Shown in pieces: positions 10,351 through 21,354 of a stretch of DNA of 64,000 nt. A program made the translations under genes and the position numbers. Source of the DNA: Micrasema longulum (taxonomy: Eukaryota > Arthropoda > Insecta > Trichoptera > Brachycentridae); the NCBI GenBank assembly GCA_022494885.1, contig JAGVSM010003760.1, forward strand, positions 1 through 64,000, given 5' to 3'. The notes under the pieces were generated by a model. It saw only the letters and a list, made by a program, of their open reading frames with translations, was not told the origin of the DNA and did not search any database. Position 1 is the stretch's first letter. Every line of letters starts with the position of its first letter.

Positions 10351-10588
10351 ATAATTTAAAAAAAAAAAAATGAAATAAATTAAGAGTTGAAATAAAGAAT
10401 GAAAAACATGCTCAGATGTAAAAATAAAATAAAATAGTAATAACATTTTTAAAAAAAAGGTATGTTTTATTTCCGTTTAACAAATCTGCATATAAAAGGT
10501 ATTCAATAAATTAAAATCTTTTTTCTTAATGCTTGGTCCTCTCATTCATTCTACATTTCTATTTGTTTTCTTGCTTCGAAAAATACTG

Positions 10589-10845
10589 TTATTGTTTCTG
10601 AGCGAGTTCTTGCAACGCCAGTTCTTCGGAAGAACAATTACGCCAATTTTTATACCACTCAAAGGTGTATCATTTCTGCATCTTTGATTGCCTTCAATAC
10701 CTCAAGATCCGTTCCGACGAATGCATCTATACACGTAATTACATCTATCGTGTCATACGGCGCAAGATTCACCTCGCGTTGATATTTGCAACGAATAATT
10801 ATTGTATTTCTGAACCTGTTCCTACAACAATGAAATGAAAATTAC
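10589..10845 (-). pseudogene. Coding-like remnant, possible last exon of a host gene
   Basis: On the minus strand a frame without an ATG runs from 10845 to the TGA at 10659. It reads NRFRNTIIIRCKY, REVNLAPYDTIDV and LEVLKAIKDAEMIH with balanced codon use, unlike the AT-biased noise around it. It overlaps a second frame (10665-10589) reading TFEWYKNWRNCSSEEL...QELAQKQ and a stop. One base lost or gained near 10662 would join the two. A TTGTAG acceptor-like site sits at about 10822. The family is not recognised. Confidence 0.35.
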
Positions 10846-11059
10846 ACGAACATGTGCACTCTTCTATGGTAGCGTGACTTTTTGAATTATAGTTATGATT
10901 TTTAATTATTTTCAGAGAGGAGAGGCATATTTAATCGACGAATTGTAATAACTCAATAAGACGGGAAACGGACAAAATTAGCTGATCAATTTGATCTATT
11001 AACCGTTTTCTAGGATTTTCGACACTGATGCACACGCAAATGCTGTCTATACTATTTAT

Positions 11060-11400
11060 TCGTAGATAATTATTTATTCATCATCTTCTTCTTCAGTTTT
11101 TTGTCCTCCACTGCTGGATATGGCCACTTCCACACCATTCCATTTCATTCGTTCGGTTGCTGCTTGCAGCCAATTTTTACCCCCCGCACTTTCTCCGCAT
11201 CCCCGACATTCATCGTGCCATCTTTTTTTAGGTCTTCCGACATCTCTCTTGTCTCCGTCTTAAAATTTAAGGGGTCTATCTCGTGGCGTCTCGTCTCGCA
11301 ACATGTCCTGCCGATTTCCACTTCAGTCTTGCTACGCGATCCATGATATCCGCTATTCTGGTTCTGTTCCTAATTTCCTCATTTTTTATTCTGTTTCTTT
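11060..11400 (-). pseudogene. RTE-b LINE C-terminus
   Basis: The minus strand reads KNEEIRNRTRIADIMDRVAR, LKWKSAGHVARRD, then in a second frame GRPKKRW, NWLQAATER and KWNGVEVA. These match the well-known tail of RTE-type LINEs (WAGHVAR..D.RW / GRP..RW.DD / W...A..R..W..LEEAY). At least one frameshift separates the halves. Only the post-RT end is present. Confidence 0.7.
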
Positions 11401-11404
11401 GGCT

Positions 11405-11560
11405 TATACATAGGAATACATATATATTACAATTTTTTTAACAAATTCCTCATTTTAAGAGGCCAAGAGCCCCGTGTTGAGTTGAGATACAACATAATAG
11501 AAAGTGGAAACATGCAAATTATTAAACAATGGCAAAAAAAAAAAAAAAACTTACAAAAAC
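11405..11560 (-). repeat. LK LINE 3' UTR end
   Basis: Similar to the 3' ends at 38.0-38.1 and 55.2-55.5 kb: an antisense 'CTGTGTTGAGTTGAGA'-type block 80-100 bases from an A/T tail. It is adjacent to but distinct from the RTE-b tail. Confidence 0.4.
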
Positions 11561-11689
11561 ATATATTTTCATAAACATAAATATATTACATCGTCTCTGT
11601 TACTTTAATATTTTTAATGCTCTATAAAATTAATAATTATTGTTTATTTGCTGCATACCTATTATTATTGTGGAAAATTTGTACCTAGC

Positions 11690-11740
11690 GCTATTTTTGT
11701 GAAAATCACCTCAAAGGCGCTGTACCTACAGTAAATATGC
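11690..11740 (-). repeat. L2x LINE 3' terminus only
   Basis: AGCGCTATTTTTGTGAAAAT plus CACCTCAAAGGCGCTGTAC is the inverted terminal block of L2x. Nothing more of the LINE is seen, so the insertion is extremely 5'-truncated or decayed. Confidence 0.55.
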
Positions 11741-13054
11741 TCTTGGTTCAATTTCCTTTGTTATGTCTTTATTTTCTGCTGATTTTATTTTATTTTATCT
11801 ATCTGTATTTTCTTCACTTGTGTACAGGCGTTTTGTATTTGGTTTCATTATAATAACTTTTTATTATTATTTCATACTATGTTAAAGGTGTAAGTCGTCG
11901 AAATAAATAAACATCGGGACAACAGATTTAATAGTAAATAAATTTGTGCAATATTTCGCAGCAGTCTCCTGCAATGGTCTCTTTCCTTGACAAAATCCAA
12001 ACTTGTACACTTCTTTTGAAAATGGTTTTCGATTTGGAGAACTAAATATGTTTATCCAGAGCATTGAGTAAATAATTTAAATTACAGGAAAACGTCGTAC
12101 GAGCATTCTGCTGGGATCTCGTATGCAGTCGAGGAGCGATTTGATGAAAACGTAACTATATATTAATTTATTATCACACATTCCTGTTGAATGTTGTCCA
12201 AATGCGATCTCTCAGGCGAATGTTAGATAAAACTATGTATGACAGGAGCACAAATGTCGAAAACCGTGAAAATAATGTAATAAGGATTAATAAAAGTGTA
12301 CTTTATTGGTTTATTAAGACGTTGCTGGTTCGAGGAAAAAGAAACTTCAACCCTACGGGGAATTTAATAAAAAAAATTGCTTGCGCGCTGTAAAAATTAG
12401 AGCAATCAATTGTACGGCAAAGATTCTTAAAAAATATTTCAATAAACAAGCATTCCTTTAAACGATGTCACTGGTTCATATGAACCAACCAATGATATAA
12501 GAGCAATGAAGGATATCCGGTTTGCTTACCGAAAACGAATCAATCGAGAGAACTCACAGAGAAGAACCTCGGACGCCACACGTGGAGTTATTTCAGAAAC
12601 ACAAAACTTTAAAAAATCATACCACTGATAATACGATGTATAAAAATAAAAATATTTTTTTTGGCTTAGTTTAATAGTTATTAACAAATTAAAAAAATAT
12701 TTAAAAAACACTGAACTTCCTTATCTCGTGGTTGTGTATCATTTTGGAACAAAGAAAAAAAAATTAGAACATTGTTATAATACGAGGTTCACACATACCA
12801 TGAAAGCACCCCCCCCTTCCCTGAAACTATTAATTTAAAGTTTTTTTTTTCAGTTTCGAATACTTACTATCAATTTTTATTAAAGTAATTCAGCGAAAGC
12901 TTAATATTTCCTTACAATCGAACCGCGGAAATAACAAAACAAAGAAACTTTAAAAGCCTCACTGCTGAATTGTCAATTTGTGGTCAATCAATGGCCAGTT
13001 CAATCACCTTTTTCCAATTTGAAATTTGCGATAGTAATTGTGATATACGGTAAA
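11741..13054. other. AT-rich spacer with a small RTE-a fragment
   Basis: At 12187-12265 (plus) the frame reads NVVQMRSLRRMLDKTMYD, matching the NAVEMRSLRRMCGKTMYD segment of RTE-a. The rest shows homopolymer runs and no other recognisable feature. Confidence 0.5.
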
Positions 13055-13150
13055 AATTAAAGCGGTGAATGGGTATCGATAGCGTTCTCTCGTTATTAGA
13101 ACGAAGAGTTAGCCCATGTTGCGATAGAGGTTGGAAGAGCTCTCTCTCTT
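13055..13150 (+). repeat. rep-I copy
   Basis: GCGGTGAATGGGTATCGATA and AGAACGAAGAGTTAGCCC match 53.77-53.85 kb and, inverted, 21.11-21.20 kb. The family is dispersed and unclassified. Confidence 0.55.
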
Positions 13151-13350
13151 CATTCCGCGCCTCATATCTGAGGATAGTGATTACGCCTGACTCCAGGCAC
13201 GGCTCGTCTGTGGACAGTCTGCCTCCATCTTTAACGGTCTTGTGCTCTTCTATTCTTCTATAGGAATTCGTCAGTAATGATTCTGATAATTTAGTGACTA
13301 AGCCGCTCCATCTTGTCGGCGAACAGTATTTATTGTGAGCGGTAATTAAT
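13115..13350 (-). pseudogene. Coding-like stretch of unknown origin
   Basis: The minus strand has about 75 codons without a stop and without an ATG start, reading QLITAHNKYCSPTRWSGL, TKLSESLLTNSYRRIEEHK, DGGRLSTDEPCLESGV and ITILRYEARNEE. It lies in a locally GC-richer patch (13.04-13.68 kb). Composition looks protein-like but I recognise no family. An alternative plus-strand frame (13069-13263) overlaps it. It could be an exon, a transposon frame or chance. Confidence 0.25.
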
Positions 13351-14012
13351 TGTCAATAGGTACAGTATTAAAAGATTCTAGAGCGATCTGGCACGAATTG
13401 TCGAACGTCGATTATTGCGTAATGTCGTGCATTATACAACTCCAGTGAAGCACATGCGACAACCGAAGAAAACTAACCGAAGATTAACCGTTAACTGGGG
13501 AAAATGCCTTAGAAATCGTTCATTCTAATCGGCTTGTATGGATTGACTAGATCGTTAGCGCTCTTAAGACGGTGCTTACACACGCGTGGTTCTGTCGCGC
13601 CGGACCACGTAATTAGCGCACGCTTTGAAGCGAGACGCAGATAGTTATATGTACATACACAGAGCGGCACAATGTCCCATAAAAATGATAAAATCAAATT
13701 CGCAACGGAATTTTTTTATGTGTGGTTGCAATAATTGCCGCCATCATAAAAACGGAGAATTCTTTTAGGATCTTGGAGATTAGTCGCTCATGCGTAGGAA
13801 TCGAAACAAGTAAGAATAATACAAAATATAATAATGTATCAAATATTTTTATTTTACAAAAGAGAGCATTGAGAGGCAAATACAAGTTTAGTTGTTGTGG
13901 TTATTTAAGACAATTTTTTAAAGAAATAAATATTACGACAATGTATAGTAATTATATATTTATGAAAGCATTATGTATGTGGGTAAAAATAAATCTCCCT
14001 TTCCAAATTTCA
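13351..14012. other. GC-richer patch then AT-rich spacer
   Basis: From 13.35 to 13.68 kb the base composition is clearly higher in GC and CpG than the flanks, without a repeat I can match in the window. From 13.7 kb it returns to AT-rich DNA with a spurious frame on each strand. Confidence 0.4.
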
Positions 14013-14021
14013 AATTGATTA

Positions 14022-14666
14022 ACAATATTTTGAGTTTGTCCAAATTTTTGTAGACAAGGAATGGATTTAACTCCCTGGGGAGCTGTTTATATTAACATAT
14101 TACGACAGAGATGAAGAACATTCAAGAAGGCAATATGGAAGTCTAGGCATCTACAGGGCTTATGACCTGTCAATGGCTGGTTTAAGTGGCCACTTTACAC
14201 ACTGTGCAACATTCTTTGTGTTGTGTGTGCCTTCTCTTGAATGTTTTTCATCTCTGTCGTAATATGTTAATATAAACAGCTCCCCAGGGAGTTGAATCCA
14301 GTCCTTGTCTCCAAAAATTTGGACAAACTCAAAATATTGTTGATAAATTACCTGGTCCATGAAGAAGTATAGAAATTGAAAAAATAATAATTTCAGGCGT
14401 TGCCTAGTATGTGGGTGAAATAATTCAATTAGATAAATCTCACCCGCATAAATAAAGGTTTCAGCTCTTTAACTTCACAAACATCAACAGATGAAAGAAT
14501 TGAAGGAATATAGATGTTCAAATATAGGCGGAATGGTGAATGTTGCACAGTGTGTAAAGTGGCCACTTAAACCAGCCATTGACAGGTCATAAGCCGTGTA
14601 GATGCCTAGACTTCCATATTGCCTTCTCTTGAATGTTCTTCATCTCTGTCGTAATATGTTAATTCT
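14022..14666 (+). repeat. PAL-G full-length compound copy with inverted arms
   Basis: It begins ACAATATTTTGAGTTTGTCC and ends AATATGTTAATTCT. The A half (14022-14205) is followed by its own outer arm inverted (14228-14345), then an inverted B half (14346-14530) and an inverted A half (14531-14666). Two AAGTGGCCACTT cores are present. AATTGATTA flanks both sides (14013-14021 and 14667-14675), a candidate 9-bp target duplication. The minus-strand frame at 14160-14360 is only arm sequence. Confidence 0.75.
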
Positions 14667-14906
14667 AATTGATTATTGATCCAGTCATAGAATTAAAAAT
14701 AATCCAGAGACTGCATCAAACAGAAGGCGACTAAACTACTCATCAATAAAAAGTTTTACGTTTTGACCCATTAGTTTCTATGTAGACGTCGCTCAGTACG
14801 CAACTCTCGATTTGAATTCAACTATGCCGTGTTATGTCCTTTTAAAGTATGAAAATACTGCCAGAATCTTAGAAAAACAGAATGGTATCACATTTAATGT
14901 GTAATT

Positions 14907-14957
14907 AGCAAATAAATTTGTAAGTAGCAAATAAATTTGTAAGTAGCAAATACATTA
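14907..14957. repeat. Short tandem repeat, about 20-bp unit
   Basis: AGCAAATAAATTTGTAAGT occurs two and a half times in direct succession. Confidence 0.85.
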
Positions 14958-15029
14958 CTTAAAAATTGAATTATTTTTTCATCTGTCAGATTGTCGAAGA
15001 AACAAAATGAAAATTTTGTTAGTGTTGCC

Positions 15030-15345
15030 AGGGTAAGATGAAAGAATTGAAGGAATATAGATGTTCAAATATGGGCAGAATGGTGAACGTTACACAATGT
15101 GTAAAGTGACCACTTAAACCGGTCATTGACAGGTCATAAGCCCTGTAGATGCCTCGATTCTATATTACCTTCTCTTAAATGTTCTTCATCTCTGTTGTAA
15201 TATAAGAATAGTAAATGTTACACGGCGTGTAAAGTGGCCACTTAAACCGGCCACCAGCAGGCCCTGTAAATGCCTAGAATTCTAAATCCTTTCTGTATAA
15301 TATTCTTCATCTCTTTTGTAATATATTAATTGTCCGTAAATTGGA
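15030..15345 (-). repeat. Two partial PAL-G copies
   Basis: The first (15030-15200) and second (15205-15345) each carry the inverted core region (GTAAAGTGACCACTT and GTAAAGTGGCCACTTAAACC) and the downstream CTTCATCTC..TTGTAATAT arm. The second ends with a short TTGTCCGTAAATTGGACAA palindrome. Confidence 0.65.
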
Positions 15346-15594
15346 CAAAGAGACTCTTGTTTCGTAAGTAGACTTCCAATTCATAAAACAATAAAAAGTA
15401 CGGTTATATTTATCGTCAAATCTTAGTATTCTGACGAATTCCGCTTAATTATCTAGAGTGCTCGAGTCATTAAGCACGCTCGTATGAATGTATATCTGAA
15501 AGTTTAATTTGCGTAGAATATTTGTTTTATTTGCCAAAAAATACAATACGGAAGAGCGAAGAGTGCGGAAAATGTACAAAAGTACAAGGTGGAA

Positions 15595-15960
15595 AAAAAC
15601 GTAACATTTACTCCACCCTGATGCTGCAAAAAAACATTAAAAAAAATATAACCTTCGGTCAAAGAGGATTGACCTACTACTCGGTTAAAGTTTGCAATCT
15701 TCTTCCATTATCCATAAGGACAATTAGCGAGTTCTCACAATATAAATTTGCTATTAAGAAATGGATAGTGGAGGTGGGTTGCGCACGGATCGATGAGTGT
15801 ATCAAGCCAAATAGGTAAAATGTATGCTCTGTTTATGATTATTTGTCAATTGGTCTGTATAAATTGGTATTGTTTTTTATGAATATTTTTGTTTTTTATT
15901 GTTTATTAGATTAATAATAATTAGATTAATTACGTTTTTTTTTTGTTATTATTATGTCGG
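15595..15960 (+). pseudogene. LINE C-terminal fragment (CR1-like)
   Basis: Within the frame 15522-15818, NITFGQRGLTYYSVKVCN, LLPLSIRTISEFSQYKFAIK matches the FGxRSLxYxxxKxWNxLPxxIR...FKxxLK terminus common to CR1/jockey-type LINEs. The first 70 bases of the frame are probably foreign. A T-rich 3' UTR follows. Confidence 0.6.
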
Positions 15961-15964
15961 CGAA

Positions 15965-16210
15965 TTGATCATGTCCAATAAATTTAATCCCAGTCAGTGC
16001 AGAATTCACTTCCCTCTTTTCTTAATTCAATGAAGTACATATTATGTACTTCTGGATTACCTTCTTTCAGCACAAAGATGCTAAGGCTACCAGGTTTGAC
16101 AACGAGCAAGTTTTCTCTGTACCTCGGCACCGCCAAGGAGACTTATGTCCTCAAATGCGGTGTGCGGTATGTAGTGGGCAAGCTGTTATTATTATGTTAA
16201 CTTTGCTAAA
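15965..16210 (+). repeat. SINE1-associated body sequence
   Basis: TTTAATCCCAGTCAGTG, ATTCACTTCCCTCTTTTCTT, GGCACCGCCAAGGAGACTTA and AAATGCGGTGTGCGGTATGT recur inverted at 33.50-33.73 kb, and in part at 54.99-55.10 and 56.84-56.94 kb. At 33.5 kb the block is joined to the CTGGTAC..AGCGTAAGACTGATCA tail of SINE1, so it belongs to that family or to a longer element that contains it. Confidence 0.5.
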
Positions 16211-16959
16211 TAGCTAATCTTAGGCATGTTTCATATTTTGTAAAATGTTTCCCTCGGCACGGCACACCTCAGTGAGGAAACATTATTCTGTATAAAAAAA
16301 AGAGTACAAGCAATGTAAAATATTAAATAAATAAAAATATGTTTTTTTAATGATTATTATACTGTATTCAGCGTCCGGCTGCGGAAGTATACCAGAACCT
16401 TAGATGAATGTTTTCGACTTGAAAATCGAGTGTCTAGTAATTTAGTTCGAATCTTCGAGGTCCTGGGTTCGATTATTACTGTGAGTTGTTTTGATGAAAA
16501 AAAAAAGTTTCTTATATATCTCTACATGAGAAACTCACAAACAAAAAAAATGTTGAGTTAGAGGACTTCAAAATTGTTTGATTAGGTAATACATAAACAT
16601 AATACAATGAAAGCGTTTATGTTTGTATGTGTTTTCTTTCATACATAAATAATATGCCTACGTCAGTGTTGAGTCAATCCATGTATGTATATGAACGTAC
16701 ACAATGATTAACTTACACAGATATGCAATTATAATCTGTATACGAATAATGTACTAAAATCGCGCAAATTTCTCACGAACAAACGGCATTTTAAACAATT
16801 TTGGTATTGTAAAAAATGCAGGTCACTGCACCTCAAAAGTATTTATTTAGAAGAGGATCGTTTAAAAAGTTAAATGAATTTATAATAAAACTATTTTAAT
16901 ATAGCGAAAGCTTTCCTTGTTTCATGACATATATACAAAAACCAAAAATGTCACCGATA
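16211..16959. other. LINE-type tail and a tRNA-like trace
   Basis: 16240-16290 carries CCCTCGGCACGGCACACCTC, a block also seen diverged at 56.49-56.54 kb. An A-rich tail (AAATAAATAAAAATATG) ends near 16340. At 16455-16475 GGTCCTGGGTTCGATTATTA resembles a tRNA B box from a SINE. No gene is visible to 16.96 kb. Confidence 0.35.
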
Positions 16960-17115
16960 TGGATATTCGCTAATAAGCGGAATGGGGAATGTTGTAGAAT
17001 TCTACATAAAAGTGGCCACTTGAACCCAACCTATGACAGGTCATAAGCCCTGTAAACGCTCGAATATCCATAATCTTGAAACAAAAATTCTACCCATCTC
17101 TGTAGTGATATAAAT
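16960..17115 (-). repeat. PAL-G partial copy
   Basis: Inverted core (AAAAGTGGCCACTTGAACCC), GACAGGTCATAAGCCCTGTA and the CCATCTCTGTAGTGATA arm are present, with about a fifth of positions changed. Confidence 0.65.
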
Positions 17116-17999
17116 AATATTTAAATATAATAAATCATTAACTTTGTATATTTATTTATGCTTTACTAAGTTAGTTCATAACATTTTAGGAACTAAAATG
17201 AACATTTAATAACATTACAATTTTTAATTATTATAATAAAAATACGTGTATAGTTTTATTCCACTTTTATTTATAAATTTTTACCAGTGATTGGGTTTTG
17301 TCGTGACCGACATCGTAAGACTGTCAAACAATATACGTATTTTTATTATTACAATTAAAATGCAGTTCCACCAAGAAATGTCAGTAAAAAAATTCAATCT
17401 ATTACAATTTTTTGTAAAAATTTCTCAAGAAGATATTTTTTAAAAATTAATTTTTAATATTTCAATGCTTTCGTTTTCAAATTTATTTAAAATAAAACCT
17501 ATTACCCAATTTTATTAACACCTAATGATGGGGTATACAGAATACCCGAAACAAGAAGTGTTATTATTTTACACTCTTATGTAGTAAAAATTAAAAAGTG
17601 TTTTATTATAAATAAATTAAAAATGTTTTTCCACAAAGTAAATTCTGAAACAATAATTAATATAGCTTTCAATATATTTTTTTCTTCAGGTTATTCATTG
17701 TACAGCTTTTATCTCTTATACAATTCGTTTTGAGACTGTTTTTCTCTTCATTGTGAAAAAAATAAAATAGACTTACATGTATATATTAGTTTTTGTAATA
17801 AAACGTTTGAATTGTAATTTTGTACCTGTCATGTAAAAGCCCTCTGGAAGTATATAATAAATAAATAAATAAGAACTTTTAGTCCACTCAATCTTCAGAT
17901 TCGTTTAAAAATGCTCGATTCTTTATTTAAAAAATAAAATAATCGAATTTATTAGACTCAAATCAGTGTTTGATTTAAATATTCAAATTTGTTTGTTTA
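17116..17999. other. AT-rich spacer with a decayed PAL-F arm
   Basis: 17880-18000 resembles the right arm of PAL-F (AGACTCAAATCAGTGTTTGA at about 17955). The rest is AT-rich without recognised content. Confidence 0.4.
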
Positions 18000-18000
18000 C

Positions 18001-18243
18001 TGATTGATTGATTGATATGGTGTTTATTTTGTAGAACTCCATATTTAAACTTATAATATAAGAAATCAAACACGTATTTGAGTCTACTGAACACTTTATT
18101 TTATTTTTTTACAAGTACAAAAAAACCCTAACAAGGCGAAACAATTGTCACGAAGTTTTTATTTTTATATTTTTATACTTGTAAAAAAATAAAATAAAGT
18201 GTTCAGTAGACTCAAATCATTGTTTGATTTCTAATATTATAAG
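18001..18243. repeat. PAL-F, short internally deleted copy
   Basis: It starts with (TGAT)n and GGTGTTTATTTTGTAGAACT, then a left arm (AAATCAAACAC..TTTGAGTCTACTGAACAC), then the inverted right arm ending TTTGATTTCTAATATTATAA. Flanks TTTGTTTGTTTAC (17988-18000) and TTTGTCTGTTTAC (18244-18256) differ at one base. Because the left flank is itself a decayed PAL-F arm, this direct repeat is weaker evidence than at the other copies. Confidence 0.7.
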
Positions 18244-18256
18244 TTTGTCTGTTTAC

Positions 18257-19153
18257 CCCTAGAATATCATAGTTATAAAAAAAAAAAGAGTTAGCCGTTT
18301 AGAAATAAAAATAATAGCTGAAAAATGATGTGCCATGGCGAGGAATGAAAAGTATTTTCTCCTGAGTGGAGCGAAGCAAAATACCATGGTCAGAAAGATA
18401 AGTCAAGTTCTCAGCAAGATATTTTGGGGTGCAAGGGTTGTTAAGAATATTATAAAGATGTGAGAGAGATTGAAATTTTATGCGTCTATAAAAACGAAGC
18501 CACTTGTGTTTGGAGCGAAAGGGTGATACAATATTTTGAAAGAAAAATGATTTTTTTCAAATCGAGATTTTCTTTGCGTTGCAAATAAAATGCGGTTTTT
18601 TATAGTTATAACTGTTTTATTGGATGTGTAATAGTAAGTACCTACATAATGTATTTTAGTGTCATAAACTGGCATATCAGTCCTCAAAAAGAATACAGTT
18701 TTTTGAGATTCTGTAAATACTTTAATTTTTACCACGCAACCACTTTTCATAAAAATTATATTTTTTATTGTGTTTAATGTAAATATTACATGTTTTGTTT
18801 TTGTTTACTAAAATAACGTATTTTTGACTGTCTTAGAACAGGGTTAATAACCCCAGTTAGACATTTAAAGTATCTTTAAATTACTTTAATAAATATTTTA
18901 CCACAAATAAATACAAAGAATCAACGTTTGATTATTTTTTAAATGCTCCTCATTAAAATGTATCAACAATATGTCTTCGTGATCTTCGAAGCAATTTTCC
19001 TACGTTCCGCATATGTACAACAGGTAGACAGTAAATATAAATATATACATTCCCTGATCATATTTTCATAGTCATGATGACATATTAAATTTAATAAAAA
19101 AAAATAATAAAAACTTAAACCCGAGTGTACTCCAAGAAATATTGTTTAAATGG
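18257..19153. other. AT-rich spacer, nothing recognised
   Basis: The minus-strand frame at 18478-18750 has no recognised motif. No repeats matched elsewhere in the window. Confidence 0.4.
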
Positions 19154-19165
19154 TTATTTATTATT

Positions 19166-19626
19166 GATTGATTTGGTGTTTATTTTTTAGAACTCCATAT
19201 TTAAACTTATAATATTAGAAATCAAACACTGCTTTGAGTCTACTGAACACTTTATTTTATTTTAACGAATATAAACATATAAAAATAAAAACTTCGTGAC
19301 AATTGTTTCGCCTTATTAGGGCATTTTCAAACGAATGTGAAGATTATTTGAATTGAATGTCCTTATATAGTTATATAATTCAAAGTACTTAAGTAGAAAA
19401 TAAAAATAATCTTTTGAACTATAGCATGTACATTAATCATAATTGAGGGAAAAACCAATGGTTAAGGGTGAGGCTAAGTGTTTGATAGGTAATGGAGAAT
19501 TTAGGTATTTATATTTGAATTTCGAAACAATTGTCACGAAGTTTTTATTTTTATATGTTTATATTTGTAAAAATAAAATAAAGTGTTCAGTAGACTCAAA
19601 TCAGTGTTTGATTTCTAATTATAAGA
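19166..19626. repeat. PAL-F copy with 12-bp target duplication
   Basis: GATTGATTTGGTGTTTATTT begins the element, the left arm includes TTCGTGACAATTGTTTCGCC, a unique middle (about 19370-19490) follows, and the inverted right arm ends TTTGATTTCTAATTATAAGA. TTATTTATTATT lies on both sides (19154-19165, 19627-19638). The plus-strand frame at 19443-19730 runs through the arm and is not credited. Confidence 0.75.
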
Positions 19627-19859
19627 TTATTTATTATTTAAAACAAATGAAAATAGATTATTTTTTTTGTTTGTATTCAAAATATAAAAAAATTACAAGC
19701 ATTGTTTTTATTTCAATTTTAATTACGTAGTGAATATTTATATCCTTCGTTTGTAAAATTTTCTGTTTTTTTTCTTTTACCTCTGTATTTTATTTGAAAA
19801 GTTTTAAATCTAAATCTTAATATGTACCTACATTTAATTTTAATAGATTGATTTTATTA

Positions 19860-20235
19860 CAATATTTGAGTTTGTCAAAATGTTTGTAGACATAAGACTG
19901 GATTTCACCCCCTCGGGAGTCATTAGGATTAACAAATTACAACAGGGATGAAGGATACCTTAATTAAAGGTTGCCTAGTATGTGAAATAGTCAGTCAGAT
20001 GGATATCTTCACAACAGTAAAGGTTTCAGCTCTTTAACTTCACTAAAATCAACAAACGGAAAAACTGAAGAAATATGGATGTTCAAACATTGGCAGAATA
20101 GTGAATGTTACACAGTGTGTAAAGTGGCCACTTTAATCAGCCAATGACAAGTCATAAGCCCTGTAAATGCCCAGACTTCCATATTCCCTCATTGAAGGTA
20201 TTCTTTATCCCTGTTGTGATTTGTTAAGATTGATT
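19860..20235. repeat. PAL-G copy with inverted ends
   Basis: TTTGAGTTTGTCAAAATG, GACTGGATTTCACCCCCTC, an inverted B half (AAAGGTTTCAGCTCTTTAAC), core GTAAAGTGGCCACTTTAATC and a right end mirroring the left (GATTAACAAATTACAACAGG against CCCTGTTGTGATTTGTTAAG). Confidence 0.7.
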
Positions 20236-20328
20236 TAAATTAAAATAAGTATTTTCGTTTGTTTTATTTTTTTATCCTTAAATCTGCTTTATATAAATAT
20301 ATTGGACTCCTTAATAAAGATACTAGTA

Positions 20329-20361
20329 TCGAAGATGTCGCGAAAGCGATGAAACCGGTCA
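20329..20361 (+). other. Hammerhead-like motif, possible Penelope-like fragment
   Basis: GAAGA then one base, a GTCGC-GAAA-GCGAT hairpin, GAAA, and palindromic ACCGGT followed by C. Compare the hammerhead core CUGANGA / GAAA / stem III / UH. G5, A6, G8, A9, G12, A13 and A14 equivalents are present, but CU at positions 3-4 is UC and one extra base precedes stem II. No stem I is apparent, so activity is not claimed. Confidence 0.3.
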
Positions 20362-20399
20362 CTGTATATTCCGAATTTGTGGATTAAAGTATCACTCGC

Positions 20400-21100
20400 C
20401 TTTAATTTTTTTAATAAATTACAATGAACTTGCATCAAGAATATTCACTTACAAACTTAAGTGTTTTAAAATTATATTGTTATAATATGACATGTGAAAT
20501 GTTTTTCATTTTGAATATTTAAAAAAATTATAATCGTCATTACCCTTATCTGCGTTGCGTTGATAAAAAAAGTGCAGCACATCTCCATCATTTGGTACTT
20601 GATACCAAGGTGATCAGTCTTTAACTTCATCTGCGAGTTTAGACACAATCAAACCTTTTTTATATTACCCCGTTTCAAATGAACAATTTTTTCATAATTT
20701 CCGAAAAAGTAAGTAACATAAATTTGGCCAGGGACTGCACTTGTGCGAGCTTTCCTATATTCATTATGTAGATAATAATAGGTACGTTTGTATGATTTTG
20801 ACACACAGTCTGTTGAGTTACAAAGGAAAAGACAGATATTTTATTGTTTGTGAATGGTATTGTGCCCTGTTATGTCTATTTTGTTCAGCGAACGGACATA
20901 GACAAATTCTTAACGCACAAGCAATTTCTTTACAGATAGACAATCGCTCATTGTTACAAATAAAACATCAAATTCATTATGTTTTTAAAATTATTGCCAT
21001 TGTAGACTGCGGGTTTTGGATATTATAGCATATGTCACTGTTTAAATTTAAAAGGGTCGTAAATCGAATATTCTCAATATTAAAAATAATCACACTTCCC
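20400..21100. other. Spacer, nothing recognised
   Basis: The plus-strand frame at 20741-21028 (95 aa) shows no family motif and biased composition. Confidence 0.4.
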
Positions 21101-21104
21101 CTGT

Positions 21105-21235
21105 TTATTTGAAAGAGCTCTTCCCACCTCTATCAAAGCATGAGTTATCTCTTCGTTCTAGTAACGAGAGAACACTTTCAATATTTACCCCCTCCTCTCT
21201 TCATAGTATAGTGTAGATATTTAGTAAATTTTTAT
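21105..21235 (-). repeat. rep-I copy
   Basis: Inverted match to 13.06-13.15 kb (AAGAGCTCTTCC..CACCTCTATC, CTCTTCGTTCTAGTAACGAG) and to 53.57-53.85 kb (TCATAGTATAGTGTAGATAT inverted). Confidence 0.55.
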
Positions 21236-21354
21236 TTTAAAATATAATTTGCGTATAAATCAATGTTTTGTTTTATAATGAAAATATTATAAAATACCCA
21301 CTGATTTTCTCCACTGATTTTTTCCAGATTCATTATTCATTTATTTATTCAAAA

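Noticed and set aside
17988..18256. 13-bp target duplication at the short PAL-F copy as strong evidence
   Set aside because: The left flank is itself a decayed PAL-F arm, so the similarity may be homology rather than a target duplication.
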